Origin: JAVKBW01 sp964352715
GTDB lineage: Bacteria > Pseudomonadota > Alphaproteobacteria > UBA8366 > Aestuariispiraceae
Length of the DNA stretch: 64,000 bases
Reading direction: 5' to 3'
Assembly: GCA_964352715.1 (NCBI GenBank)
Contig: CAYGSU010000010.1
Location: 1 to 64,000 of the forward strand
Under the pieces are notes generated by a model, which was not told the origin of the DNA, searched no databases, and was given only the letters and a program-made list of their open reading frames with translations. Position 1 is the first letter of the stretch, and each line of letters begins with the position of its first letter. Positions 34,574-42,614 of the stretch are shown in pieces. A program made the position numbers and the translations under genes.

Positions 34574-35143
34574 ATGGACGATTCGGTTCGTCATAACGGC
34601 GCGCACGGCGTTTCCCGCCGTCGTCTGCTTCGCCACAGTGCCGTCGGTGTTGTCGGTCTTCTCGTATCGCCGAGCCTCGCGCTGGCCAATACCGAGAAAA
34701 CAAAGACGCTCGCATTCCACAACCTGCATACCGGCGAGAGCCTGAAAGCGGCATTCTGGGAAAATGGCGCGCCGGTGCAAACCGGTCTTCAGGAAATCAA
34801 CGACATTCTGCGCGATTTCCGCACCGGTGAAATGATCGACATGGATATCGCTCTGATGCATCTGCTGCACAAGCTGAGAACCAAAGTGCATTCCCGCCAG
34901 TCGTTCAATGTTGTCTCCGGATACCGGTCGCCTGCGACGAACGCGAAACTGCGAGAAAAAAGCAACGGCGTAGCCAAGAAGAGTTTTCACATGCGTGGCA
35001 TGGCCATCGATATTTCGCTGCAGGGATGCGATCTGCATGAACTGCGCGATGCAGCGCGGGAGCTGCATCTGGGCGGCGTCGGTTATTATCCGAAATCGGG
35101 TTTCATCCACGTAGATACCGGCCGACCGCGCTACTGGTCGTAG
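34574..35143 (+). CDS. DUF882 / M15-type murein endopeptidase with Tat leader
   Basis: A 189-residue exported zinc peptidase of the DUF882 (YcbK/MepK) family. Its twin-arginine leader SRRRLLRHSAVGVVGLLV ends near SLALA (about 42). The catalytic region shows VVSGYRSPATNAKLR, SFHMRGMAIDI (the His and Asp zinc ligands) and FIHVDTG (third ligand His). E. coli MepK cleaves 3-3 cross-links made by L,D-transpeptidases, which fits its place directly after the LdtD-like gene. Confidence 0.92.
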   Translation: MDDSVRHNGAHGVSRRRLLRHSAVGVVGLLVSPSLALANTEKTKTLAFHNLHTGESLKAAFWENGAPVQTGLQEINDILRDFRTGEMIDMDIALMHLLHKLRTKVHSRQSFNVVSGYRSPATNAKLREKSNGVAKKSFHMRGMAIDISLQGCDLHELRDAARELHLGGVGYYPKSGFIHVDTGRPRYWS

Positions 35144-35156
35144 GCCGGCCCTTAGG

Positions 35157-36134
35157 CTAGCGGCGGTAGGCGAAGCTTTTACCGAACCGCCAGACCAGAT
35201 AGTCGCCGCAGGTGGTCGGCTCGGCCGCCCCTTCCGCATCCGGCGCGCCGGCACCGAACACGCCGCGCGCGTCGATCATCGTTTCCGGGTTCGGATCGTA
35301 GGCCAGCACGAGCGACAGGCGTTCACGCCCCGAGGCATTGACGACCCGGTGCGGGGTCGACCGATAGCGGCCGTTGGTCCAGCGCCCGAGCAGATCGCCG
35401 ACATTGACCACCAGCGTCCCCGGGATCGGCGGGGCGGTTACCCAGTCGCCGTTGATATCCTGCACCTGCAGACCACCGACATCGTCCTGGCACAAAACCG
35501 TCAGCACGCCGAAATCGGTATGCGGACCAACGCCGAACCTGTCCGCATCCTTCGACACATCCTGCGGCGGATAGTAGGTGAACGAGGCGCGGCTGAGCGG
35601 CCGGTCCGTCGTCGTCATGAAGAAGTCATCGGCGAGGCCTAGGCCGACCGCAAAGCCTTTCATCAGATGATAGGCAACACCGTGCGCTGCGTTGAAATAC
35701 GCCAGCGCTGACTGCCGAAAGGCCGGCATGTCGGTTGGCCAGTTGTTACGGCCGCGCAAAGGGTGATCTTCGGGAACGCTGCCATCTTCTTCCTCAAAGC
35801 CCCAGACGAAACTTTCCTTCAGGTCCGGTTTCACGCCGTCCTGCATCACCGCATCGCCGATTTTCAGGAAGCCGCGATGTTTCGCGGTTATGGCCGATTG
35901 AAGCTTTTCTGCGGTCGGCCGATGAAAGAATTCCAGCGCATCCTGGCGGGCCTTGTCCAGCAGCGACTGCTCGATACCGTGGTTCCTGACATAGATGAAG
36001 CCGACATCGCGGCTGGCCCGGTGCAATTGCGCGGCGACGCCCGGCACATCCGACCCGTCCCGCAACGGACCGATATCGATAACCGGGATTGCGTTTTCAT
36101 CCGTCTGCCGCGCTGCCTGCGTCATGACGCCCAT
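35157..36134 (-). CDS. 2-oxoglutarate/Fe(II) dioxygenase, isopenicillin N synthase-like
   Basis: A 325-residue double-stranded beta-helix oxygenase. The N-terminal DIOX_N region begins IPVIDIGPLRDG. The iron-binding HxD is in GPHTDFGVLTVL and the distal His in RSTPHRVVN, with the 2-oxoglutarate-binding Arg in RERLSLVLAY. Substrate unknown. Its ATG overlaps the stop codon of the AhpD-like gene upstream by one base, so the two are coupled. Confidence 0.9.
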   Translation of the reverse strand: MGVMTQAARQTDENAIPVIDIGPLRDGSDVPGVAAQLHRASRDVGFIYVRNHGIEQSLLDKARQDALEFFHRPTAEKLQSAITAKHRGFLKIGDAVMQDGVKPDLKESFVWGFEEEDGSVPEDHPLRGRNNWPTDMPAFRQSALAYFNAAHGVAYHLMKGFAVGLGLADDFFMTTTDRPLSRASFTYYPPQDVSKDADRFGVGPHTDFGVLTVLCQDDVGGLQVQDINGDWVTAPPIPGTLVVNVGDLLGRWTNGRYRSTPHRVVNASGRERLSLVLAYDPNPETMIDARGVFGAGAPDAEGAAEPTTCGDYLVWRFGKSFAYRR

Positions 36135-36748
36135 TACCTGTCCTCCGAAAACTTGTGCGCTTCGGCCTCGTCCGGGCCGACATAATAGCCAACGATATCA
36201 CCTTCCAGCGAAACGCCCAGACCGTTCAGCAACCTGTTTGCGTAATTGAAATAGGCACAGACCTGATTGATTTCGAGAATTTCGCCGTCATCGAAGCCTG
36301 CTGTGCGCAGCGCCTCAACATCCGCCCGTTCCATCTTGCCTGGCGCAAGGGTCAGCTTGCGGGCGTAGCGAAGCGCGGCCAGATCTGCGCCGTCGAATGC
36401 CTCTTCCGGCCGGTCGCTGTCCAGCGCAGCCCTGATTGCCGCAGCACGATCCGCATCGCCGATCAGGTGGGCCGCGTTCGCCCAGTGATTGGTCAGACTG
36501 TAGGTGCAGTCGTTCAGGATCGACGTATAGGACGCTATAACCTCCTGCAGCCACATCGGCACGGTATTGGCATCGTCATGCAGCGCCGCCTTGTAAAGGG
36601 TCTGATGACCCAGCATCGTATTCGGCCGCAACGAATGGACGCGCATCACATTACCGACCGTGCCGGAAGGCGCTCGCGCTGCATCCAACGCGTCTAGCAA
36701 ATCTGCCGAGGCGTTCTCGTCATCGATCATTTCAATCCAGGCGGCCAT
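36134..36748 (-). CDS. AhpD-like / carboxymuconolactone decarboxylase-family protein
   Basis: A 204-residue, all-helical protein of the peroxidase-related AhpD-like group. The usual active-site pattern with CxxC and a following His appears as ILNDCTYSLTNHWANA: the first Cys and the His are present, but the second Cys position is Ser. Related proteins reduce peroxides through a Cys pair, so this member may have lost or changed redox function. It is the first gene of a coupled pair with the 2OG oxygenase and is divergent from the MATE transporter. Confidence 0.8.
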   Translation of the reverse strand: MAAWIEMIDDENASADLLDALDAARAPSGTVGNVMRVHSLRPNTMLGHQTLYKAALHDDANTVPMWLQEVIASYTSILNDCTYSLTNHWANAAHLIGDADRAAAIRAALDSDRPEEAFDGADLAALRYARKLTLAPGKMERADVEALRTAGFDDGEILEINQVCAYFNYANRLLNGLGVSLEGDIVGYYVGPDEAEAHKFSEDR

Positions 36749-36837
36749 GACCCGTCACTTTCCCGAGATGTGTCAAAGACAGTCGAAACCTGCTTATTCA
36801 GTCTTGTGCATACAGTCGGGAAATCTACTTTACCTGC

Positions 36838-38295
36838 ATGACAAAGCCAACGGTTCCGAACAGCGCGGACGCTGCCGCCATACCGCCAAGCAGGCAGGCC
36901 GCCGCTGCGGGAAGCATTGCTTCCGGCGACGGGACACATCAACGGCCGTCGATGGGGCGGCTGACCACCGGGCCGGTCCGCGACCATTTGCGGAAAATGA
37001 CGATCCCGATGGTTGGCGCGCTGCTGTCGATGATGCTTTTCAACGTCGCCGACACGTTCTTCGTCGGGCAGCTGGGCACCGACCAGCTTGCAGCGATGAG
37101 CTTCACCTTTCCGGTGATCATGGTGTTTTTCTCGATCGGCATCGGTCTGGGATCAGGCGCGTCATCGGCGGTCGCGCGCGCCATCGGCGAAGGCGACCAG
37201 ATGAAAGTGCGTCGACTGGCAACGAACGGCATCCTGTTAAGTCTGGTTATCGTTCTGCTTGCCTGCTGCGTCGGCATTCTTACCATCGACCCGTTGTTCC
37301 GGGCCCTGGGCGCAACGGAAATGCAGCTACCCTATATTCGCGACTACATGACGATCTGGTATCTCGGATTCGGTCTGCTGGTCTTGCCGATGGTCGGCAA
37401 CGGCGCGATCAGGGCAAGCGGCGACAGCACGTTTCCCAGCATCATCATGGCGGTGGCGGCGGTCGTGAATATCGTGCTGGACCCGCTGCTGATTTTCGGA
37501 CTGTGGGGATTTCCCCGCCTTGAACTGCAGGGCGCGGCCATCGCGTCGGTCGTTGCGCGGGGAATGACCCTGCTGGCCAGCATGGCTATTCTGCATTTTC
37601 GCGAACGCATGCTGACGGTGAGTATCGGATCGCCATCGGAAATCTGGCAGGCATGGAAAACGGTTCTGCATATCGGCCTGCCCGCATCTTTCACCAACAT
37701 GATCAACCCCGCCGCACTGGGTGTGGTCACGGCGCTGATCGCCGTGCACGGACCGGAAGCGGTCGCTGCCTTCGGCGTCGGCACCCGCCTCGAGGCGCTC
37801 GGCATGGTCGCCATGTTCGCCATGTCGGCGGTGGTCGGCCCGATCGCCGGTCAGAACTGGGGCGCCGGTCAGCTTGATCGCGTGCATGAACTGGTGCGCC
37901 TGATGATCAGATTTTCGATCATCTACGGATTGAGCATTGCCGCCGTGTTCGCGCTCGCCGGCCCTTTCATCGCGCCGTGGTTCGCCGATAACCCGGCGGT
38001 ATACGAAATCACCACCCTGTATTTGTGGATCGTGCCGGTCAGCCTGATGGGTCATGGCATCCTGATGAATGTCTGCGCCCTGTTCAACGGCATCGGAAAA
38101 CCTGTTTCCTCCATCATGCTGACGGTGATCCGCATGGGGGTTCTTTATCTGCCACTGGCCGCCCTGCTATCGCCGATATACGGCCCGATCGGCATATTCA
38201 CCGCTGCGCTGATCGCGAATCTGGGTGTTGGGCTTGCCGCCGCATTGTGGATAGGCTTCAGAATGCGGCAGGTTCGGACGCCGCAGCACATCTGA
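36838..38295 (+). CDS. MATE family efflux transporter
   Basis: A 485-residue inner-membrane protein with about 12 transmembrane segments in two related halves. Typical motifs are MTIPMVGALLSMMLFNVADT at the first helix and GVGTRLEALGMVAMFAMSA in the second half. MATE proteins export cationic drugs or metabolites using Na+ or H+ gradients. No clear ribosome-binding site precedes the first ATG; ATG at 36952 is an alternative that would remove a 38-residue, Ala/Pro-rich N terminus. Confidence 0.92.
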   Translation: MTKPTVPNSADAAAIPPSRQAAAAGSIASGDGTHQRPSMGRLTTGPVRDHLRKMTIPMVGALLSMMLFNVADTFFVGQLGTDQLAAMSFTFPVIMVFFSIGIGLGSGASSAVARAIGEGDQMKVRRLATNGILLSLVIVLLACCVGILTIDPLFRALGATEMQLPYIRDYMTIWYLGFGLLVLPMVGNGAIRASGDSTFPSIIMAVAAVVNIVLDPLLIFGLWGFPRLELQGAAIASVVARGMTLLASMAILHFRERMLTVSIGSPSEIWQAWKTVLHIGLPASFTNMINPAALGVVTALIAVHGPEAVAAFGVGTRLEALGMVAMFAMSAVVGPIAGQNWGAGQLDRVHELVRLMIRFSIIYGLSIAAVFALAGPFIAPWFADNPAVYEITTLYLWIVPVSLMGHGILMNVCALFNGIGKPVSSIMLTVIRMGVLYLPLAALLSPIYGPIGIFTAALIANLGVGLAAALWIGFRMRQVRTPQHI

Positions 38296-38321
38296 TTTTT
38301 TCAGCATACCGATGTTTCGGA

Positions 38322-38349
38322 TTGCCAATGCCGTCGGCAGGGTTATAGT
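38322..38349 (+). promoter_or_regulatory. Putative sigma-70-type promoter of pyrB
   Basis: TTGCCA (38322-38327) and TATAGT (38344-38349) with a 16-base spacer. The -10 box ends only 9 bases before the pyrB ATG, so transcription would begin about 2-4 bases before the start codon. No Shine-Dalgarno sequence precedes the ATG, which agrees with a leaderless or near-leaderless message. Confidence 0.5.
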
Positions 38350-38358
38350 GCCGGCTCG

Positions 38359-39315
38359 ATGGTAAACGCCCTCGAAAAACCCCCCTTCTGTCACGAGCAT
38401 ATTCTCGGCATCGACGGGCTATCGCCCGAAGACATCACGACCATTCTTGATCTTGCCGATACCTATGTCGAACAAAGCCGGCAGGCCGACAAGACGACCG
38501 ACATCCTGCATGGCCGCACGCTGATCAATCTGTTCTTTGAAAATTCGACCCGCACTAGAACCTCGTTCGAACTGGCGGCGAAACGGCTGGGCGCCGATGT
38601 CATCAACATGTCGGTCGCCACAAGCGCCATCAAGAAAGGCGAAACGCTGATCGACACGGCAATGACGCTGAATGCCATGCACGCCGATGTTCTGGTTGTG
38701 CGGCACGGCGATTCCGGCGCGGTACAGCTTCTGGCGCAGAAGGTGAACTGCGCCGTCATCAATGCCGGCGACGGACGCCATGAACACCCCACCCAGGCCT
38801 TGCTGGACGCGCTGACGATCCGGCGGCGGAAAGGCCGGCTGAACGATCTGACCGTGGCGATTTCCGGCGATATCGCCCACAGCCGTGTCGCCCGGTCCAA
38901 TATCAAGCTTCTGAACCTGATGGGGGCCAGGGTGCGCCTCATCGCGCCGCCCACCCTGCTGCCGACCGGGGCCGACAAGCTGGGCGTCGAAGTATTCACC
39001 GATATGGAAAAAGGCCTGCGCGATTGCGACATCGTGATGATGTTGCGGCTGCAGCTTGAACGCATGCAGGGATCTTTCGTTCCGTCGATCCGGGAATACT
39101 TCCGGTACTATGGCCTGGACCGCGAAAAACTGGGCCACGCCAAGCCCGATGCGCTGGTGATGCATCCCGGCCCGATGAATCGGGGCGTGGAGATTGATTC
39201 CGAACTCGCCGATGACCTCGACCGGTCGGTGATCCGCGAACAGGTTGAAATGGGCGTCGCGGTTCGCATGGCTTGTCTCGATATCCTGACCCGCAACCAG
39301 TCGAGGGCATCGTGA
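38359..39315 (+). CDS. pyrB: Aspartate carbamoyltransferase catalytic subunit
   Basis: A 318-residue ATCase, the second step of pyrimidine synthesis. Carbamoyl-phosphate-binding motifs are ENSTRTRTSFELAAKRLG and HPTQALLDAL; the C-terminal domain has MHPGPMNRGVEI. No regulatory pyrI gene is present. The last stop codon overlaps the dihydroorotase start (TGATG). Such ATCases usually form a complex with a dihydroorotase-like protein encoded next to it, as here. Confidence 0.97.
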   Translation: MVNALEKPPFCHEHILGIDGLSPEDITTILDLADTYVEQSRQADKTTDILHGRTLINLFFENSTRTRTSFELAAKRLGADVINMSVATSAIKKGETLIDTAMTLNAMHADVLVVRHGDSGAVQLLAQKVNCAVINAGDGRHEHPTQALLDALTIRRRKGRLNDLTVAISGDIAHSRVARSNIKLLNLMGARVRLIAPPTLLPTGADKLGVEVFTDMEKGLRDCDIVMMLRLQLERMQGSFVPSIREYFRYYGLDREKLGHAKPDALVMHPGPMNRGVEIDSELADDLDRSVIREQVEMGVAVRMACLDILTRNQSRAS

Positions 39316-40628
39316 TGGCTGGACGGGTTGCCTACCTGAATGCACGATTGCTTGACCCGGCCAGCGGGCTGGATACCAAGGGCGCGTTGCTGATTGAAGA
39401 CGGTCGCATCGCCGATTTCGGACCGACCCTGTTTCGAGATGGCGCGCCATCCGTCCGCCAGGTGGTCGATTGCGACGGCGCCTGCCTGGCACCGGGCCTG
39501 TTCGACATCCGCGCGCAACTGCGCGAACCCGGCCAGGAACATCTTGAAACGCTGGACAGCGCCGGCGATGCCGCCCTTGCCGGTGGCGTCACGCGCATCG
39601 CCTGTCTGCCGAACACCGATCCGATCATCGATGATGTGCCGGTGGTGGAATTCATCGCCCGCCGGGCGCGCGAAGTCCGCAAGGCGAAGGTGCATTGCCA
39701 CGCAGCCCTTACCCGCGGTTTTCTGGGCCGTGAAATAACCGAAATCGGGTTGCTGAAGGAAGCCGGTGTTCTTGCTTTCACCGACGCGATAACCGCAACA
39801 GCCGATGCCAAGGTGCTGAGCCGCGCGCTTTCCTATGCAAAGGCATTCGATGCGCTGGTCATGCAGCACCCGGAAGAACCGTCCCTTTCCAGCGGCGGCA
39901 TGATGAACAAGGGTTTTCTTGCCAGCGATCTGGGATTGGCCGGCATTCCCACTGCAGCGGAAACGATCATGGTCGAACGCGACCTGAGACTGGTCGCAAT
40001 GACAGGCGGCCGATTCCATTTCTCGCATGTCACGACCGCCGACGCGCTGGATGTCATTCGCAAGGCAAAGCAGAACGGGTTGCGGGTAACATGCGATACC
40101 GCGCCGCACTATTTTGCGCTCAGCGAAGATGCGGTCGGCGACTATCGAACCTTCGCCAAGGTTTCACCGCCACTGAGATCGGAAAGCGACCGCCAGGCCG
40201 TTATCGAAGCGATAAAGGACGGCACCATCGACGTCATCGCCAGCGATCACGCCCCGCATGACCAGGATTCGAAACGTCTGCCGTTCTCGCAAGCCTCGTT
40301 CGGCGTTGTCGGGCTGGAAAGCCTGCTGCCGCTTGTTCTCGAACTATACCATACCGGCCATCTGTCGCTGCTGGATGTGCTGGGCAAGGTAACCAGTTCG
40401 CCAACCGACCTTCTGGAACTGGATGGCGGTCGCCTGCGCAAGGGCGCACCGGCTGATCTGGTGCTGTTCGACCCCGATCATGAATGGACGATCCGGGAAA
40501 CAACCCTGCACAGCAAATCCAAGAACACGGCATTTGACGGTCGCAAGGTGAAGGGGCGTGTTCTGCGCACCATTGTCGATGGCCGCACGCTATTTACCGA
40601 TATGCCTGCTGCGGCCGGCCGGTCATGA
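39315..40628 (+). CDS. pyrC: Dihydroorotase-like protein lacking the HxH motif
   Basis: A 437-residue class I dihydroorotase-family protein next to pyrB. Active enzymes start the barrel with DxHVHLREPG, where two His bind zinc; here the sequence is FDIRAQLREPG, with Arg and Gln in their place. Later motifs are kept (MQHPEEP, FHFSHVTT, TCDTAPHYF, VIASDHAPH). It may be the noncatalytic partner that stabilises ATCase, as in Pseudomonas PyrC', or have altered metal use. The start at 39315 overlaps the pyrB stop and has GAGG upstream; the frame open to 39273 is not favoured. Confidence 0.88.
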   Translation: MAGRVAYLNARLLDPASGLDTKGALLIEDGRIADFGPTLFRDGAPSVRQVVDCDGACLAPGLFDIRAQLREPGQEHLETLDSAGDAALAGGVTRIACLPNTDPIIDDVPVVEFIARRAREVRKAKVHCHAALTRGFLGREITEIGLLKEAGVLAFTDAITATADAKVLSRALSYAKAFDALVMQHPEEPSLSSGGMMNKGFLASDLGLAGIPTAAETIMVERDLRLVAMTGGRFHFSHVTTADALDVIRKAKQNGLRVTCDTAPHYFALSEDAVGDYRTFAKVSPPLRSESDRQAVIEAIKDGTIDVIASDHAPHDQDSKRLPFSQASFGVVGLESLLPLVLELYHTGHLSLLDVLGKVTSSPTDLLELDGGRLRKGAPADLVLFDPDHEWTIRETTLHSKSKNTAFDGRKVKGRVLRTIVDGRTLFTDMPAAAGRS

Positions 40629-41251
40629 CCGCTGCGATGGACAATCCGCATACCCTGTATGTTATTGTTGCCGTCTTCGGATATCTGCTTGGATCAATCC
40701 CGTTCGGTCTGGTTCTGTGCCGCCTGTTCGGCTACGGCGACATCCGCAAGATCGGCTCCGGCAATATCGGTGCAACGAATGTACTGCGAACAGGCAACAA
40801 GCCGCTCGCCTTCGCAACGCTGGTGCTGGATATCGGCAAGGGCGCAGCGGCCGTGTTGGCGGTTCGCGCCTTCGTCGGGTTCGACGAACCGGGCCTTATC
40901 CCGGGTTTTGTCGCCGGTGCGGCTGCGGTGATCGGGCATAATTTTCCGATCTGGCTGAAATTTCGGGGCGGCAAGGGCGTGGCGACCACACTCGGCACCG
41001 TACTTGCGGCCTTCTGGCCGGCCGGATTGGCGGCGATTGCCGTCTGGCTCGCGGTCGCGGCGATCTTCCGGTATTCGTCTCTGGCCGGCCTGCTTTCGAT
41101 GATCGCACCACCGATCGTGCTCTGGTATCATGATCTGCCGGTTTGCACGGCGATTGCGGCGCTGCTGAGCGTGCTGATATGGCTGCGGCATCACGAGAAC
41201 ATTCGCCGGCTGCTCGACGGCACAGAATCCAAAATCGGGAAAAAATCGTAA
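40625..41251 (+). CDS. plsY: Acyl-phosphate glycerol-3-phosphate acyltransferase
   Basis: A 208-residue inner-membrane enzyme that transfers the acyl group from acyl phosphate to glycerol 3-phosphate, the first step of phospholipid synthesis. Signatures are GYLLGSIPFGLVLCR, IGSGNIGATNVLRTG and FRGGKGVATTLG, with about five transmembrane helices. It overlaps the pyrC stop by 4 bases (ATGA), so it is translationally coupled. Confidence 0.96.
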   Translation: MTAAMDNPHTLYVIVAVFGYLLGSIPFGLVLCRLFGYGDIRKIGSGNIGATNVLRTGNKPLAFATLVLDIGKGAAAVLAVRAFVGFDEPGLIPGFVAGAAAVIGHNFPIWLKFRGGKGVATTLGTVLAAFWPAGLAAIAVWLAVAAIFRYSSLAGLLSMIAPPIVLWYHDLPVCTAIAALLSVLIWLRHHENIRRLLDGTESKIGKKS

Positions 41252-41309
41252 AACGCTGCCGCTGTCGAGGTTCCTTGACGGTTGCATTTCGCGCCACCAC
41301 AATAAATTT

Positions 41310-42434
41310 ATGCGCGCAGCCGATCCTGACCTCACCGATACCGAAAAACTTGACCGCCTTCGCCTGATCCGGTCGGAGAATGTCGGGCCTGTCACCTTTC
41401 GCCAGCTTTTGCACCGCTACCGGACAGCCGCCGATGCGCTGGATGCCCTGCCGATGCTGGCACGCCGGGGTGGCCGCCGCAGCATTCAGGTGGCGAAGGA
41501 AGAAGACGCCACCCGCGAATGGGACGGCCTGGCGAAAGCAGGCGGTGTGTTTCTGTTCGACGGTACCGCCCCCTATCCTGATCTGTTATCGCAAACCGAG
41601 GATGCGCCACCGATACTGAGCGTGATCGGAAAGCCTGATGTTCTTGCTTTACCATGCCTGGGCATCGTAGGCGGAAGAAACGCATCGATTCATGGTCGCG
41701 CCTTTGCGACCGAGCTTGCCGGCACCCTCGGCGGTGAAGGGTTTGCCATCGCATCCGGCATGGCGCGCGGCATCGACGCTGCCGCTCACGGCGGCGCGCT
41801 GTCGACGGGCACGATCGCCGTTCTCGCCGGTGGCGTCGATCATATCTATCCCGCAGAGAATGCCGAGCTATACCGGCGAATTGCGCAGGACGGGCTGATA
41901 GTTTCGGAGATGCCGTTCGGGATGCAGCCCAAGGCGCAGCATTTTCCACGACGAAACAGGATCATCTCCGGCCTGTCGCAGGGTGTGATCGTGATCGAGG
42001 CGCGCCGAAAATCCGGCTCGCTGATTACTGCACGGTTCGCGGCGGATCAGGGCCGCGATGTCTTTGCCGTGCCCGGCTTCCCGCAGGATCCCCGCGCCCA
42101 GGGCGGCAACGACCTCATCAAGTCGGGTGCGGTTCTGGTCCAGTCCGCCGACGATGTGATCGCTGAACTGTCGGGCAGCAGGTTGAGCGAGCCGGACACA
42201 CCGCAGTGGAAATCCGAACCGGCATCAGACGCGACGGACGCCGATATGGAAGCGGTTCGCACTGCCGTGATTGAAGGATTGAATGCGGTTCCGCTGCCGA
42301 TCGACGCGCTGCTTCGATCCATCAATGCATCACCCGGCACTGTTCATCTTGTATTACTGGAAATGGAACTTGCCGGACGAGTAGCCCGACATCCGGGCGG
42401 AAGGTTATCGTTACTACCCGGCATTTCATTATAA
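41310..42434 (+). CDS. dprA: DNA-processing protein DprA/Smf
   Basis: A 374-residue DprA, which loads RecA onto incoming single-stranded DNA during natural transformation. The Rossmann-like core contains LGIVGGRNASIHGRAFA, ASGMARGIDAAAH and PRRNRIISGLSQGVIVIEA. A C-terminal winged-helix (DML1-like) domain lies at about 305-374. It is 58 bases after plsY, in the order plsY-dprA-topA common in alphaproteobacteria. Confidence 0.95.
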   Translation: MRAADPDLTDTEKLDRLRLIRSENVGPVTFRQLLHRYRTAADALDALPMLARRGGRRSIQVAKEEDATREWDGLAKAGGVFLFDGTAPYPDLLSQTEDAPPILSVIGKPDVLALPCLGIVGGRNASIHGRAFATELAGTLGGEGFAIASGMARGIDAAAHGGALSTGTIAVLAGGVDHIYPAENAELYRRIAQDGLIVSEMPFGMQPKAQHFPRRNRIISGLSQGVIVIEARRKSGSLITARFAADQGRDVFAVPGFPQDPRAQGGNDLIKSGAVLVQSADDVIAELSGSRLSEPDTPQWKSEPASDATDADMEAVRTAVIEGLNAVPLPIDALLRSINASPGTVHLVLLEMELAGRVARHPGGRLSLLPGISL

Positions 42435-42538
42435 TTTGTTCTTTTCCTGCTGGACTGCCTCCCCTCGAATCTCCAACTATATAGATAGTAGGGGTATCGT
42501 TAAAACCTCAGTTTTCGTTGGTTATTTCCAAATCGACT

Positions 42539-42554
42539 TGTGATTGAAATCACA
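42539..42554. promoter_or_regulatory. CRP/FNR-family-type operator dyad
   Basis: TGTGATTGAAATCACA: an exact TGTGA-N6-TCACA inverted repeat, the textbook form of a CRP-type site, 60 bases upstream of the DUF2336 gene. The distance would suit a class I/II activator or a repressor site. Confidence 0.6.
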
Positions 42555-42614
42555 GCCATCGATTCGGAAACCTGCTAGGGGTCATGCGAAACTGGGGTTA
42601 AAAGGGCACAAATT

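Noticed and set aside
38419..39492. A 357-residue minus-strand frame opposite pyrB/pyrC.
   Set aside because: Antisense shadow of two genes with full active-site motifs.
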